Positions 7,492-16,800 of a stretch of 64,000 nucleotides of DNA are shown piece after piece (position 1 is the stretch's first letter; each line of letters starts with the position of its first letter). Under the pieces are notes generated by a model. It was not told the DNA's origin. It ran no database searches and saw only the letters and a list, made by a program, of their open reading frames with translations. A program made the position numbers and the translations under genes. The stretch is from Rhodospirillaceae bacterium (GTDB lineage Bacteria; Pseudomonadota; Alphaproteobacteria; Rhodospirillales; Rhodospirillaceae). The stretch spans positions 1-64,000 of the forward strand of contig JABJAH010000037.1 in assembly GCA_018666155.1 (NCBI GenBank), written 5' to 3'.

Positions 7492-8700
7492 ATGGCGCCG
7501 GACAGCCCACGGCCTGCGAAAACAACCGTCGAGGGTATGGTTGTCGCAGCCTCGGCGCTTGGACCAAAACTGGCTGCGAGACGGGCTGAGGCTCAATCAC
7601 TGAAGCGCCTGCCGGACGAAACCATTACCGACTTGATTGATCTGGGCCTGATCAACGCGTGCAAGCCAGCCCGTTTTGGTGGCCCGGAGCTACCCTTCGG
7701 ATCGCACACCGACGTTGCCATGGAACTGGCCCGTCACTGTCCCTCAACCGGCTGGGTGGCCGGCATTCTTGGCAGCCATGAGTGGTGGCTCGCCAAATGC
7801 AGTCCGGAAGCCCAAGAAGAGATTTGGGGCGCCGACCCGCGCGCCTGGGTAGCCGGTGCGTTCGCATTCATCAAAGCCCAAGCAACGCCGGTCGATGGTG
7901 GCTACAAACTGTCCGGCGAGTGGGTGTTTGCCTCCGGTGTGATCGCCGAAGGCTGGTTCGCCGTCATGGTTCACATGCCGCAGGACGATGGGACCACAGT
8001 GCCAACGATGATGATCGTGCCATCCGCAGACTTTCGCATTAACCCGGTTTGGGACCCACCGGGTCTGGCGGGCACCGGCAGCAACAATGTGATCATTGAC
8101 GATGTTTTTGTTCCCGAGCATCGCACGGTGTCTTTTCTGGAACTCAACAAACGTAAATCGGTTGGGCAAACCCTCAATAAGGGCTGGACCTACAACCTGC
8201 CAATGCCACGCGTCGTCCAATACTCTGTCGCCGGGCCGGTGATTGGCATGGCGCGCGCCGCCCTCGACGCGTTCTGCGAGAACATTAAATCCAGACAATC
8301 CATTGTCGACGGTAAACAGCTAGATAGCTTCGCAACTCTTCATGTGCGAATTGCAGAGTCAGCAGCAGAAATCGATGCAGCAAAAGATATCTATGACGCC
8401 GACATGCGGATCATGCGGGACATAGCGGAGACTGACCGGGATATGACTCAGCACGAGCAATACCGCATCCGTCGCAATTGCGCGTATCTGTCCCTGCTCT
8501 GCCGTCGCGCCACCCACCGTTTGGCTGAGGCCCTCGGCGGTGGCGGCCTCAGGGCAAACAACCCCGTGCATATGGCCAATCTCGATGTGCTCGCCGCAAC
8601 CGGGCACCAAGCCTTGTCCTGGGACAGCAACGCTGTGCCCTACGGCAAACTGATGTTGGGATTGGAACCCGACAAACTACCGGGTCAGGCGAACTCGTAA
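7492..8700 (+). CDS. Acyl-CoA dehydrogenase-fold flavin-dependent monooxygenase, copy 3
   Basis: The third tandem paralogue, 402 residues, starting 3 bases after the stop of copy 2, so translation is probably coupled. Landmarks are HCPSTGWVAGILGSHEWW, GEWVFASGVIAEGW, and GLAGTGSNNVIIDDVFVPEHR, followed by a C-terminal bundle with RRNCAYLSLLCRRATHRLAEALGG. The middle domain has lost the CDW found in copies 1 and 2 (AEGW here), a region near the substrate pocket in HsaA-type enzymes, so substrate choice may differ; that is inference. It ends 3 bases before the convergent ChaC gene. Confidence 0.85.
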   Translation: MAPDSPRPAKTTVEGMVVAASALGPKLAARRAEAQSLKRLPDETITDLIDLGLINACKPARFGGPELPFGSHTDVAMELARHCPSTGWVAGILGSHEWWLAKCSPEAQEEIWGADPRAWVAGAFAFIKAQATPVDGGYKLSGEWVFASGVIAEGWFAVMVHMPQDDGTTVPTMMIVPSADFRINPVWDPPGLAGTGSNNVIIDDVFVPEHRTVSFLELNKRKSVGQTLNKGWTYNLPMPRVVQYSVAGPVIGMARAALDAFCENIKSRQSIVDGKQLDSFATLHVRIAESAAEIDAAKDIYDADMRIMRDIAETDRDMTQHEQYRIRRNCAYLSLLCRRATHRLAEALGGGGLRANNPVHMANLDVLAATGHQALSWDSNAVPYGKLMLGLEPDKLPGQANS

Positions 8701-8703
8701 CTC

Positions 8704-9246
8704 TTAATCTGCCTGACTCGCCTGCGACAGCAATTCACTCAGACCCTCGTCGGCGATACCCAGCTCACCCAATTGATCAACGATATTGGCGAGATACTCC
8801 AGACTGCGTCCTTCTGTGCCCGTACCCTGCAGCAAATATTTTATCTTTTCGCTCACCGGCCACTGACCGGCGAATTGATCGTGATCGACGTCGGCCACAT
8901 AAACGCGCGCAGACACCGATCGGCCATCTGACAGTTCAACGGGATGATGCTGGGGCAGATACACGTCGGTCACCAATTCCCGTTCATCGAGATAGGCAAT
9001 GACGTCATCTACATCATGGGGATGGATATGATATGCCCGTCCCTGACAGTCGCCGCCGGGGGTCAAGCCGCTGACCAGGCCCGGTATCTCAGGAGTACCG
9101 CGATAGTGGATCGATTGAATGCACATGTCTCGGCGCCAGCCGTTGAGACGCGCCGGCATCATCGCCGCGAAAGGGAAGCCAGGGCGCCACATCAAGGAGC
9201 CATAGCCAAAGACCCAATAGGCATCGGTGTTTTTCTCAGTGGTCAT
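8704..9246 (-). CDS. ChaC-like gamma-glutamylcyclotransferase
   Basis: The 180-residue protein starts with the ChaC signature VFGYGSLMWRPGF and carries the catalytic-Glu region YLDERELVTDVY near residue 95. ChaC-type enzymes cleave glutathione to 5-oxoproline and Cys-Gly in the cytoplasm. ATG 9246 is chosen because AAGGA lies 4 bases upstream; an in-frame ATG at 9267 has nothing similar. The gene is divergent from the DUF2125 gene with only about 50 bases between, an arrangement common in Alphaproteobacteria beside hisC, tyrC and metXW. Confidence 0.88.
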   Translation of the reverse strand: MTTEKNTDAYWVFGYGSLMWRPGFPFAAMMPARLNGWRRDMCIQSIHYRGTPEIPGLVSGLTPGGDCQGRAYHIHPHDVDDVIAYLDERELVTDVYLPQHHPVELSDGRSVSARVYVADVDHDQFAGQWPVSEKIKYLLQGTGTEGRSLEYLANIVDQLGELGIADEGLSELLSQASQAD

Positions 9247-9299
9247 AGCGTCCTTGTAGCGCCACAATCCGCCCCGTCAACCATGCTAACGTGCCGAAC

Positions 9300-10343
9300 A
9301 TGATTGTTTTGTTATCTCGTAAAGTACTGTGGAGTTGTATCGGTACGATTGTCGCGTCTGCGCTGATCTATGGCGGCCTCTGGGCGGCCCTGGCCTTCGG
9401 CGCACGAGACATCACCGAGGATTGGATTACCAAGCAGCGACAGGACGGCTGGGCCATTGCCGCGTCCGCCACACGCATTGATGGATTCCCTGGCTGGCCA
9501 GTGGTCGCGCTCGAAGACGTTGCGGTCACGGCACCACTTGAGGAAGGCGCATGGTCGTGGTCAGCAGAACGCATCACACTCGTTCCAGCGGCCTTCGACC
9601 TCACTCAGCTGACAATTCGGACTCCCGGTCGACATACGTTCAACGCCCCGTGGGCGACGAACGGGCCGTTGATCGCCAACGCGGCACGCGCTGATTTTGA
9701 GATCGACATAGACTCCCGCGGTCGATTGCAACGCGGTCACGTCACTTTGGAAGACACAGAACTATTAGACGCGAGACGCGTCCCTCTAGTCAGAACATCT
9801 TTGCTTGACCTTGAGCTTGCCCTGGCTGACTCGACCGACCAAACGGACGACGTGTTCGCTCGATTCACTGGCCGCAGTGATAACCTGCGCCCTGCAATGA
9901 ATCTCCGCCCCTTCGATCCGATTATTAGAACGGTTCGATTGGACGCCGATTTGATTGGTGAATTTCAGCCCGGACGATTACAGGACGCCCTGGACGCATG
10001 GCGCCAAGGCGGTGGCACCCTGGAGGTGCGCCGCATCTTCCTCGACTGGCCACCCCTTACAATAGATGCCGGCGGCACCGTCGCGCTGGACGAAGCCCTA
10101 CAGCCCATCGCCGCCTTCTCGACCCGTATCACTGGGTTTAAAGACGCCCTACGAGCGCTCGAGACCAATGGAGCAATTAAAAAGGGCCAAGCAGCGTCAG
10201 CCCAGGTGATTTTAAGTTTGCTGGCGAAAACACCGCCAGGGGGCGACGCACCCGAACTTCAGGTGCCGCTCTCCATTCAAGATCAGCGCCTAACCGTTGG
10301 ACCGTTCGATGTAATGAGAGTTCCCGCCGTGCGCTGGGAGTGA
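9300..10343 (+). CDS. DUF2125 domain protein
   Basis: The 347-residue protein begins with a membrane anchor or uncleaved signal (VLWSCIGTIVASALIYGGLWAAL split over residues 9–32), followed by a beta-rich extracytoplasmic part with repeated strands, for example RIDGFPGWPVVALEDVAV. The motif RIDGFPGWP (here ATRIDGFPGWP) is characteristic of DUF2125, an alphaproteobacterial family of unknown function with a likely AsmA-like, lipid-transport-type repeating sheet (inference). ATG 9300 is used; a GTG at 9291 in frame is possible, and neither has a clear ribosome site. Neighbours ChaC, tyrC and hisC are typical for this family. Confidence 0.8.
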   Translation: MIVLLSRKVLWSCIGTIVASALIYGGLWAALAFGARDITEDWITKQRQDGWAIAASATRIDGFPGWPVVALEDVAVTAPLEEGAWSWSAERITLVPAAFDLTQLTIRTPGRHTFNAPWATNGPLIANAARADFEIDIDSRGRLQRGHVTLEDTELLDARRVPLVRTSLLDLELALADSTDQTDDVFARFTGRSDNLRPAMNLRPFDPIIRTVRLDADLIGEFQPGRLQDALDAWRQGGGTLEVRRIFLDWPPLTIDAGGTVALDEALQPIAAFSTRITGFKDALRALETNGAIKKGQAASAQVILSLLAKTPPGGDAPELQVPLSIQDQRLTVGPFDVMRVPAVRWE

Positions 10344-10347
10344 GGGA

Positions 10348-11016
10348 CTAGAGCGAATCCGGCGGGCCGTACTTATCGATGACCCAGGGCTCTTTCGCCG
10401 CTTCTGCGGTCCATTTCTGCATCGCCGGAAGGCTGAGGATTGCATCGCCATAGGCGCTAGAAGCCTCATCCAATTCGATGGCATAGGCCTTAAACCGGGT
10501 CACGACCGGGGCGTACATGGCGTCGGCGATCGTAAAGTCGCCAAACAGAAAATCACCACCCCCACCGAACTGAGCCCGCGCGCCACGCCAAAGGTCTTGG
10601 ATACGGTTGATATCTTTGGTGACGTCATCAGCCCACTTACGCGCCGGGTAGGTTTTTCTGAGGTTCATCGGCATAGCACTGCGCAGTGCGCCAAAGCTGG
10701 CATGCATCTCTGCCGCTATGGTGCGGGCATGGGCCTTGGCATGGGGATCAGTCGGCCACCAAGGCTGGTCATAAAACGCGTCAGCTAGGTAATCCAAAAT
10801 CGCCAGGGACTCCCAAACCGTAATGCCGCCGTGGTGCAAGATCGGCACTTTGCCTGCCGGAGAGTGCTTCTGAATTTCAGACGATGTCGCGTCTTGATAC
10901 AGCGGAATGACGATCTCATCGAAGGGCACATCGAAGTGGGTCATCGCCAGCCAGGGCCGCAACGACCAAGACGAATAGGTCTTATTAGCAATGACGAGGG
11001 TTAAATCGGTGGTCAT
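10348..11016 (-). CDS. Glutathione S-transferase family protein
   Basis: The 222-residue protein has an N-terminal thioredoxin-like domain with TYSSWSLRPWLAM (Ser at the usual catalytic turn), PAGKVPIL with the cis-Pro, and WESLAILDYLAD for glutathione binding. A C-terminal helical domain follows with FGDFTIADAMYAPVVTRF. It differs from the other glutathione transferase at 4241. The start at 11016 lies 4 bases after the tyrC stop; an ATG at 11040 would overlap tyrC. It is the last gene of the minus-strand set hisC–tyrC–this gene, and its 3' end is 4 bases from the DUF2125 stop. Substrate unknown. Confidence 0.85.
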   Translation of the reverse strand: MTTDLTLVIANKTYSSWSLRPWLAMTHFDVPFDEIVIPLYQDATSSEIQKHSPAGKVPILHHGGITVWESLAILDYLADAFYDQPWWPTDPHAKAHARTIAAEMHASFGALRSAMPMNLRKTYPARKWADDVTKDINRIQDLWRGARAQFGGGGDFLFGDFTIADAMYAPVVTRFKAYAIELDEASSAYGDAILSLPAMQKWTAEAAKEPWVIDKYGPPDSL

Positions 11017-11020
11017 ATCG

Positions 11021-11908
11021 TTAGTCCGCTTGCTTTGCATCGATAATACCGCGACGGATTTTTCGGGTCCGCGCGAACAGCTCTTCTAAGGTATCGCCTT
11101 CGCCACGCCGAATCGCCCGCTGCAAGGCCGTCAAATCCTCTGAGAATCGCTGGAGAGTTTCAAGCGTTGCGTCGCGGTTGTTGAGAAAGATATCGCGCCA
11201 CATCACCGGATCAGACGCGGCGATGCGGGTGAAATCGCGGAAGCCCGACGCAGAGTACTTCACAACTTCCTGGCGCAAATCATCTTCCAGATCCGTCGCT
11301 GTACCGACAATTGTGTAGGCGATGAGATGCGGCAAATGGGACGTAATCGCGAGCACCATATCATGGTGAGACGGCGTCATCGTGTCGACCATCGCCCCCA
11401 TGCTCTGCCAGAGAGTTTTCACCTTCTCGACCGCAGCGGCATCCGTCTCGTCGGTCGGTGTTAGAATCGTCCAGCGGCCATCGAATAATTCTGGGAACCC
11501 TGATTCGGGACCCGAGTCTTCCGTACCAGCGATGGGGTGACCGGGCACAAAGGCGTTCTCTGTGTTGAGATGGGGCGCGACCGCATCGACAACGGCCTGC
11601 TTAACCGACCCTACGTCAGTGACGATGGCACCGGGTTTCAACGCCGGAGCAATGGCTTTCGCGATTGCACCGTAGCTACCAATAGGAGTCGCAATCACGA
11701 CAAGATCAGCGCCATCAACGGCGTCAGCAGAGTCTTCAAAGGCTTCCGATACGACACCTAACGCAACCGCCTTATCCCGCGTCTCTTCTGATCGAGCACA
11801 GCCAACGATAGTGGTGACAAGGCCGTCAGCGGACATACGACGCGCCATGCTCGAGCCGATCAAACCGATGCCAATGAACGCGACTTTTTCAAACAGGGCG
11901 TCAGCCAT
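11021..11908 (-). CDS. tyrC: Prephenate/arogenate dehydrogenase
   Basis: The 295-residue protein has an N-terminal Rossmann domain (VAFIGIGLIGSSMARRM) and the prephenate dehydrogenase helical dimerisation domain. Landmarks are VTDVGSVKQAV, FVPGHPIAGTEDSGPESGF with the active-site His, and the second His in TPSHHDMVLAITSHLPH. It makes 4-hydroxyphenylpyruvate or tyrosine from prephenate or arogenate in tyrosine synthesis. No ACT or chorismate mutase domain is attached. ATG 11908 follows GGGAGG by 5 bases; the gene overlaps the end of hisC by 8 bases. Cyclohexadienyl dehydrogenase is the usual form in this class, but cofactor and substrate preference are not visible. Confidence 0.92.
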   Translation of the reverse strand: MADALFEKVAFIGIGLIGSSMARRMSADGLVTTIVGCARSEETRDKAVALGVVSEAFEDSADAVDGADLVVIATPIGSYGAIAKAIAPALKPGAIVTDVGSVKQAVVDAVAPHLNTENAFVPGHPIAGTEDSGPESGFPELFDGRWTILTPTDETDAAAVEKVKTLWQSMGAMVDTMTPSHHDMVLAITSHLPHLIAYTIVGTATDLEDDLRQEVVKYSASGFRDFTRIAASDPVMWRDIFLNNRDATLETLQRFSEDLTALQRAIRRGEGDTLEELFARTRKIRRGIIDAKQAD

Positions 11909-13001
11909 CACTGCCTCCCATAAATTGCGTTAATGCGTTCAAGACAGATTCCATTTCTTCATCGGTGCCGAGAGTAATGCGCAAGTGATTTGGCAAACCA
12001 TAGTTATCAACCCGGCGCACGATAACACCTTTGCTTTGCAAAAAAGCATCAGTGTCAGCTGCCGACTTGCCGGGCGTATCCGGGAACTCAGGTAACACGA
12101 AATTGCCGGACTCACCGGTCACGCCTAATCCCAGGGCCCGCAGACGTTGCACGGCAACGCCCATCCAACGATTGTTGTGGCCCCGCGCTGCATCCGTATG
12201 AGCGACATCACGCATCGCCGCCGCTGCTACCGCGATGGCAGCGCCGTTAACGTTGAAGGGGCTGCGCAGGCGCTCAAGGGTTTCAATCATAGAGCGCGGC
12301 CCAAAGGCCCAACCGACACGCAAGCTGGCAAGACCATAGATTTTTGAAAAGGTCCGCGTCATCAGCGTATTGGGTGTGTTTTCCGCCAACGCGCGGCCGC
12401 CATCGTAATCGGACCCGTCCATGAATTCTGCATAGGCACCATCGACAACGAGGACGATGTCTTCGCGCAAAGCATCACGCAGCCGCGCGAGGTCTGCTGA
12501 TGACAAAACCGTTCCGGTGGGGTTGTTCGGATTGGCGACAAAGACAAGCTTGGTCGCGTCTGTCACTGCGGCAAGGATGGCATCGACGTCGGCAGCTAAG
12601 TCCGTTTCGGGCACGACGACGGGCGTGGCCCCGACACTGCGAGCGTAGATGCCATACATCAGGAAGCCATGAGCCGTATGAATGACCTCGCCTCCCGGCC
12701 CGGCATAGGCACGACAGGCTAAACACAGAATCTCATCGGAGCCGGCGCCGCAAATTAGCTGGGCAGGGTCCAGGCCATGAACCTCGGAAATTGCCGCCTT
12801 TAAATCCGTCGCATTGCCATCGGGATAGCGAACCAACCCAGAGGCGGTTTCGCCATAGGCTTTGAACGCCGCCGGGCTTGGACCTAGGGCGCTTTCGTTG
12901 GACGACAATTTAATGACCCGATCGTGCCCCTTAAGGCTCGACTTACCGCCCTCATAGAGAGGAATATCCATGAGTCCGGCGCGGGGCTGCGGGAGCACCA
13001 T
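11901..13001 (-). CDS. hisC: Histidinol-phosphate aminotransferase
   Basis: The 366-residue fold-type I aminotransferase has the PLP lysine in TRTFSKIYGLASLRVGW, VANPNNPTGT in the cofactor pocket, and LSSNESALGPSPAA near the N-terminus, all typical of HisC. It transaminates imidazole-acetol phosphate with glutamate. In Alphaproteobacteria this HisC, sitting beside tyrC, often also transaminates aromatic 2-oxo acids or prephenate; that is family knowledge. ATG 13001 gives the usual MVLPQPRAG start; an ATG at 13055 would add 18 unconserved-looking residues. It is divergent from metX with about 150 bases between. Confidence 0.92.
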   Translation of the reverse strand: MVLPQPRAGLMDIPLYEGGKSSLKGHDRVIKLSSNESALGPSPAAFKAYGETASGLVRYPDGNATDLKAAISEVHGLDPAQLICGAGSDEILCLACRAYAGPGGEVIHTAHGFLMYGIYARSVGATPVVVPETDLAADVDAILAAVTDATKLVFVANPNNPTGTVLSSADLARLRDALREDIVLVVDGAYAEFMDGSDYDGGRALAENTPNTLMTRTFSKIYGLASLRVGWAFGPRSMIETLERLRSPFNVNGAAIAVAAAAMRDVAHTDAARGHNNRWMGVAVQRLRALGLGVTGESGNFVLPEFPDTPGKSAADTDAFLQSKGVIVRRVDNYGLPNHLRITLGTDEEMESVLNALTQFMGGSDG

Positions 13002-13079
13002 GATGCCTACACCCGTATTGGAAGTTGGCCAAAATCGCGTCAGTCTTAGTTGCATGGCCTAGCGAAATCAAAGAAAACA

Positions 13080-13108
13080 TTGACAGAGCAGCCACTTGCG
13101 GCTGTTTT
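13080..13108 (+). promoter_or_regulatory. Possible -35 element before metX
   Basis: TTGACA at 13080–13085 is a perfect -35 hexamer. The hexamer 17 bases later is TGTTTT, a poor -10. A small inverted repeat, CAGCC ACTTGC GGCTG, lies in the spacer. It lies 74 bases before the metX start. Confidence 0.3.
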
Positions 13109-13153
13109 GCCTGATTCCCACGCGTTACTAGGACGCTTTAGACAAGGCTTAGC

Positions 13154-14323
13154 ATGAGTGTTTTAGACACCAGCTCAGACAACGCATTGGCCCCCAGGCT
13201 TACCCTGGAGGGCCCCTTGGTGCTGCAGTCTGGTGTTTCACTGTCGCCGGTGACCATCGCCTATCAGACCTACGGGACCCTAAATGCTGAGAAATCCAAC
13301 GCCATTCTCGTCTGTCATGCGCTAACAGGCGACCAATACGTGGCTGGTGCGCACCCGGTGAGCGGCCGTGACGGTTGGTGGCATCACGTCGTTGGCCCCG
13401 GCAAAGTCATCGATACGGACCGGTACTTCGTCATCGGGACCAATGTCCTGGGCGGATGCATGGGCTCGACCGGACCGAAGGAGATCAATCCTGAGACGGA
13501 GCGGCCTTACGGCCTGCTGTTTCCCGTCATTACCATTCGCGACATGGTTCAAGCTCAAGCCCGACTGCTCGATCAACTGGGTATTGAAAAATTATTTTGC
13601 GTGACCGGAGGGTCCATGGGCGCCCTGCAGACGTTGGAATGGGCACACCGCTTCCCAGAACGCGTCACAGCTGCTGTGCCGATCGCCGGGTCTTACCGCC
13701 ATTCAGCCCAAAACATCGCCTTTGATGAAGTGGGGCGACAAGCCATCATGGCCGACCCTGAATGGCGCCAAGGTAACTACCTGGAGGAAGGCACCGTGCC
13801 GACCCGCGGCCTGGCTGTCGCGCGCATGGCGGCACACATCACCTATTTGTCGGAACCCGCCTTGCAACGGAAGTTTGGCCGCCGCCTGCAAGATCGTGAG
13901 AACTTGACCTACGGCTTCGACGCAGATTTTCAGGTCGAAAGTTATCTGCGTCATCAGGGCTCGACCTTCGTTGATCGGTTTGATGCGAACTCATACCTCT
14001 ACATTTCGCGAGCCATGGATTATTTCGATCTGGCGGAAGAGAACGGCGGCAACCTCGCCGACGCCTTTAAAGACACACCCGTACGGTTCTGTTTGATTTC
14101 GATCAGCTCTGATTGGTTGTTCCCAACGTCAGAGAGCCGCGCAATCGTGCATGCGTTAAACGCTAACGCGGCAAAGGTCAGCTTCGTCGAAGTTGAATCT
14201 GACAAGGGCCACGATGCTTTCTTGCTCGACGAACCCGAGTTTCATGACACGCTGAAGGGCTTCTTGGATGGTGCAGCGCGCACCGTCGGCCTTGACGATG
14301 GCGCGCAGGGAGAAAGCGCGTGA
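13154..14323 (+). CDS. metX: Homoserine O-acyltransferase
   Basis: The 389-residue alpha/beta-hydrolase-fold acyltransferase has the nucleophile Ser in [10 protein letters not shown], the Asp in ISSDWLFP and the His in [17 protein letters not shown] and [12 protein letters not shown] mark the MetX family. It acylates homoserine from acetyl- or succinyl-CoA as the first committed step of methionine synthesis; the acyl donor cannot be told with confidence. It overlaps metW by 4 bases, the usual MetX–MetW pairing in Proteobacteria. Confidence 0.95.
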   Translation: MSVLDTSSDNALAPRLTLEGPLVLQSGVSLSPVTIAYQTYGTLNAEKSNAILVCHALTGDQYVAGAHPVSGRDGWWHHVVGPGKVIDTDRYFVIGTNVLGGCMGSTGPKEINPETERPYGLLFPVITIRDMVQAQARLLDQLGIEKLFCVTGGSMGALQTLEWAHRFPERVTAAVPIAGSYRHSAQNIAFDEVGRQAIMADPEWRQGNYLEEGTVPTRGLAVARMAAHITYLSEPALQRKFGRRLQDRENLTYGFDADFQVESYLRHQGSTFVDRFDANSYLYISRAMDYFDLAEENGGNLADAFKDTPVRFCLISISSDWLFPTSESRAIVHALNANAAKVSFVEVESDKGHDAFLLDEPEFHDTLKGFLDGAARTVGLDDGAQGESA

Positions 14324-14961
14324 CGGACACCCCCTCTCAACTCCCCGCCCACGACGAGGCCAGTATTCGTGTTGACCTTCAACTCGTCGCCGATCAAATC
14401 AAGGCGGACAGCCGGGTGCTGGATGTTGGCTGTGGCGACGGCATGCTACTGGCTCACTTGCGAGACACCAAACACGTCGACGGCCGTGGCCTAGAGCTTT
14501 CCATGGCGCGAGTGAGCAGCGCTGTGCGTGAGGGTCTCGCCGTCATACAAGGCGACCTGGAAGCCGACCTGAAACACTATCCAGCTGACGCCTTTGACTA
14601 CGTGATCTTAAGTCAGACGTTGCAAGCGACTCACAATCCGAAAGAAGTATTGGAGGGACTGCTGCGCCTTGGCACACACGCGGTGGTATCCTTTCCTAAC
14701 TTCGGTCATTGGAAAGTTCGGCTGGCTTTGTTGCTGACCGGACGCATGCCCTCGACCCCGACTTTGCCAGAGTCTTGGTATGACACGGAGAACATCCATC
14801 TCTGCACCATCAAAGATTTTCTGTCTTTAGTAGATGAATTGGGAGTCACCATTGAAGCCGGTTTCGCGCTCGACGGAAATGGCCAGAAGCGGAGCTACAA
14901 AGCAACCGGATGGCTCGCGAACCTATTCAGTGAGCAGGCCCTGTTTGTACTGAGACACTAA
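14320..14961 (+). CDS. metW: Methionine biosynthesis protein MetW
   Basis: The 213-residue protein is of SAM-methyltransferase fold with [15 protein letters not shown] near residue 30 and [23 protein letters not shown] in the middle, both MetW signatures. MetW works with MetX in homoserine acylation in several Proteobacteria. The GTG start at 14320 overlaps the metX stop in a GTGA arrangement. Its stop codon overlaps that of the convergent methyltransferase gene by 4 bases. Confidence 0.93.
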   Translation: MTDTPSQLPAHDEASIRVDLQLVADQIKADSRVLDVGCGDGMLLAHLRDTKHVDGRGLELSMARVSSAVREGLAVIQGDLEADLKHYPADAFDYVILSQTLQATHNPKEVLEGLLRLGTHAVVSFPNFGHWKVRLALLLTGRMPSTPTLPESWYDTENIHLCTIKDFLSLVDELGVTIEAGFALDGNGQKRSYKATGWLANLFSEQALFVLRH

Positions 14962-15707
14962 CCCTGCCGGTTGGCTGTGCGAGCCGGCGCGGCGTCGCCC
15001 GGCACAAATACATAATCTTTCAGTTTCTGGGCTCCAACGGCCTGCGGCGGTGCGGCGTAGATTTGTTTCGTCGCCTCGACAATGTTGACCCCCGCGATTG
15101 TCGGGAAGAAGCGCCGCCCGACGCGTTCGATAACCAACGTCCATGACATAAACAGCGGCCACCAAAGTGGTGGAAAGAACAGCGCCGTGGATTTTTCGAC
15201 CGGGGCGAAAAAGACGTCGCGCAAAAGCCGCGTCAGCTGAGTCATCGAGTAAGGACGACCGTGGGCAAATGGAGTCCGCTCTATGCGCGCCCACATCCCG
15301 CGCCGATTGGGCACCAGTACGACGAGCCGCCCACCGTCCGCCAAAACGCGCCAGCACTCCCGGAGCAGTTCACGAAACTGTGCGCTGCTCTCAAGGGCGT
15401 GGACAAGGACGATGCGGTCGAACAGCCGGTCAGCGAATGGCAACGATCCATCGTCGGCAAGGGCGACCAAACCGGGCGCCCCGGTTGGCCAATGCATCAC
15501 CCCTTGGGCCGGTGGCATCACCGCCACCACCCGCTCGGCCTCCTCTTGAAACTGAGACAACAATGGCGTAGCAAAACCGACGCCAAGGACCCGCAGCCCG
15601 CGGACATCGGGCCACAGGGCGCGAACCTGTTGACGCAGCACGCGCCGAACCAACCGGCCCAGCGGTGCGGCGTAAAAATCGCGCAAATCAAGGATATCAA
15701 CCCACAT
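14958..15707 (-). CDS. Class I SAM-dependent methyltransferase
   Basis: The 249-residue protein has a methyltransferase-like core: RVLGVGFATPLLSQF (motif I, degenerate, with GVG in place of DxGxGxG), then DGSLPFADRLFDRIVLVHALE and WRVLADGGRLVVLVPNRRG. The long hydrophobic section near residues 175–200 (FFPPLWWPLFMSWTLVIERV) is seen in an alphaproteobacterial group often placed beside metXW and gloB. The substrate is unknown. The weakened motif I raises the possibility of an altered activity. The start at 15707 has no strong ribosome site. Confidence 0.75.
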   Translation of the reverse strand: MWVDILDLRDFYAAPLGRLVRRVLRQQVRALWPDVRGLRVLGVGFATPLLSQFQEEAERVVAVMPPAQGVMHWPTGAPGLVALADDGSLPFADRLFDRIVLVHALESSAQFRELLRECWRVLADGGRLVVLVPNRRGMWARIERTPFAHGRPYSMTQLTRLLRDVFFAPVEKSTALFFPPLWWPLFMSWTLVIERVGRRFFPTIAGVNIVEATKQIYAAPPQAVGAQKLKDYVFVPGDAAPARTANRQG

Positions 15708-15941
15708 AGGCTCGTTTTAGCACAAGCCGCCCCGGATGGCCCTGAAACGGGCTCACACGCTGCTAATCCTTGCTTGATCGACCCGAATCGTCGAAACTCG
15801 CAGCCGTGGTGGAACGGGCCGACCGTTTCAGCCGTTGGTATGATACTGGGACCTGCTTTTCGGCCAAAATTAGCGGCGTTCTGGGGGATTTACGAGCACA
15901 GCGACTTCGAATCGCAGGCTGTTCGACAAGGGGAAATGGGC

Positions 15942-16793
15942 ATGACGTCCAAAGATATTCTGTCTCGGATGCGGGGATTCACCCTGATCGAAATGTCCAT
16001 CGTTCTGGTGGTGATTGGGCTGCTGTTGTCTGGCGGGTTGCTTGCCTTGGCGCCAGTGTTGGAGAACGCGAAACGGACCGAAACCAACAATACTCTGACC
16101 AAAATTGAGGACACCTTAACTCTGCACGCCATTCAATATGGTTGCATGCCCTGCCCCGCCGATGGCGACATTGCTGCGACAGTTGCCAACGCTGGTTTAG
16201 CTGAGCGCAACGGGACGGCTTACTATGCCAATCAATGCGTTGACGACGCTGGCGGCACCTCCTGTCGTGGCCTTGGACAAGACAGCGTTGTCCCCTGGAT
16301 AACCTTAGGATTACAGGAATCTGACATCCTCGACGGCTGGGGAAACAGGATTAACTATCATCTTACTGCTACGGTAGTTGACCCGGTATTTGACACCGCT
16401 TCCTGCCCAGCAACCACTTACACGTCTGGAATATTTCGATGCGGCATCGACTATCCAGCGGATACGGCAAACTATCTTATTGTTACCGACACCTCAGCTG
16501 TCCCAGTAGAAATTACAAACCCAACGGAGCGGGCCCTTTACGTTTTGGTCAGCCAAGGGCCGGATGGGGATAACGCCCGCTCCGGCGAAACGGGCACAGT
16601 CCAAGCGAACCCGGCAAACACGGCCACTCAGAACGAGAACACAGATGGGGACAACACGTTTGTCCAGGGCGGCCCTATTGGTCTGACAGCCACCTATTTC
16701 GATGACATCGTCAGATGGAAAACGGCGCCAATTTTCATTCAAGGATGCGGTGAAGGCGGATGTGGAAATCCACCCGTAACCATACCTCCATAA
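15942..16793 (+). CDS. Type IV prepilin/pseudopilin-like protein, cysteine-rich
   Basis: The 283-residue protein starts MTSKDILSRMRG then FTLIEMSIVLVVIG, a textbook prepilin-peptidase site: cleavage after Gly12, Phe at +1 and Glu at +5, followed by a hydrophobic helix. ATG 15942 is chosen because GGGGA lies 7 bases upstream; the frame is open far upstream but that part is antisense to the methyltransferase gene. The exported domain has eight cysteines in pairs (GCMPC, QC and SC, SC and RC, GCGEGGC), likely disulfides. It could be a minor pilin or pseudopilin. It converges on a truncated secretin-like gene. A prepilin peptidase gene lies 600 bases away on the other strand, but the rest of the pilus machine is missing here. 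Confidence 0.82.
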   Translation: MTSKDILSRMRGFTLIEMSIVLVVIGLLLSGGLLALAPVLENAKRTETNNTLTKIEDTLTLHAIQYGCMPCPADGDIAATVANAGLAERNGTAYYANQCVDDAGGTSCRGLGQDSVVPWITLGLQESDILDGWGNRINYHLTATVVDPVFDTASCPATTYTSGIFRCGIDYPADTANYLIVTDTSAVPVEITNPTERALYVLVSQGPDGDNARSGETGTVQANPANTATQNENTDGDNTFVQGGPIGLTATYFDDIVRWKTAPIFIQGCGEGGCGNPPVTIPP

Positions 16794-16800
16794 GGCCTGA

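Noticed and set aside
13056-13153. SAM-II riboswitch upstream of metX
   Set aside because: The conserved pseudoknot core of SAM-II is absent; there is only a -35-like hexamer and a small inverted repeat.
14958-14961. Overlap of metW and methyltransferase stop codons as a regulatory device
   Set aside because: Four-base convergent overlaps are common in compact genomes and no further signal is present.
15261-15941. Long open frame upstream of the prepilin start
   Set aside because: It is antisense to the methyltransferase gene at 14958–15707 and has no ribosome site; the prepilin leader only makes sense from 15942.
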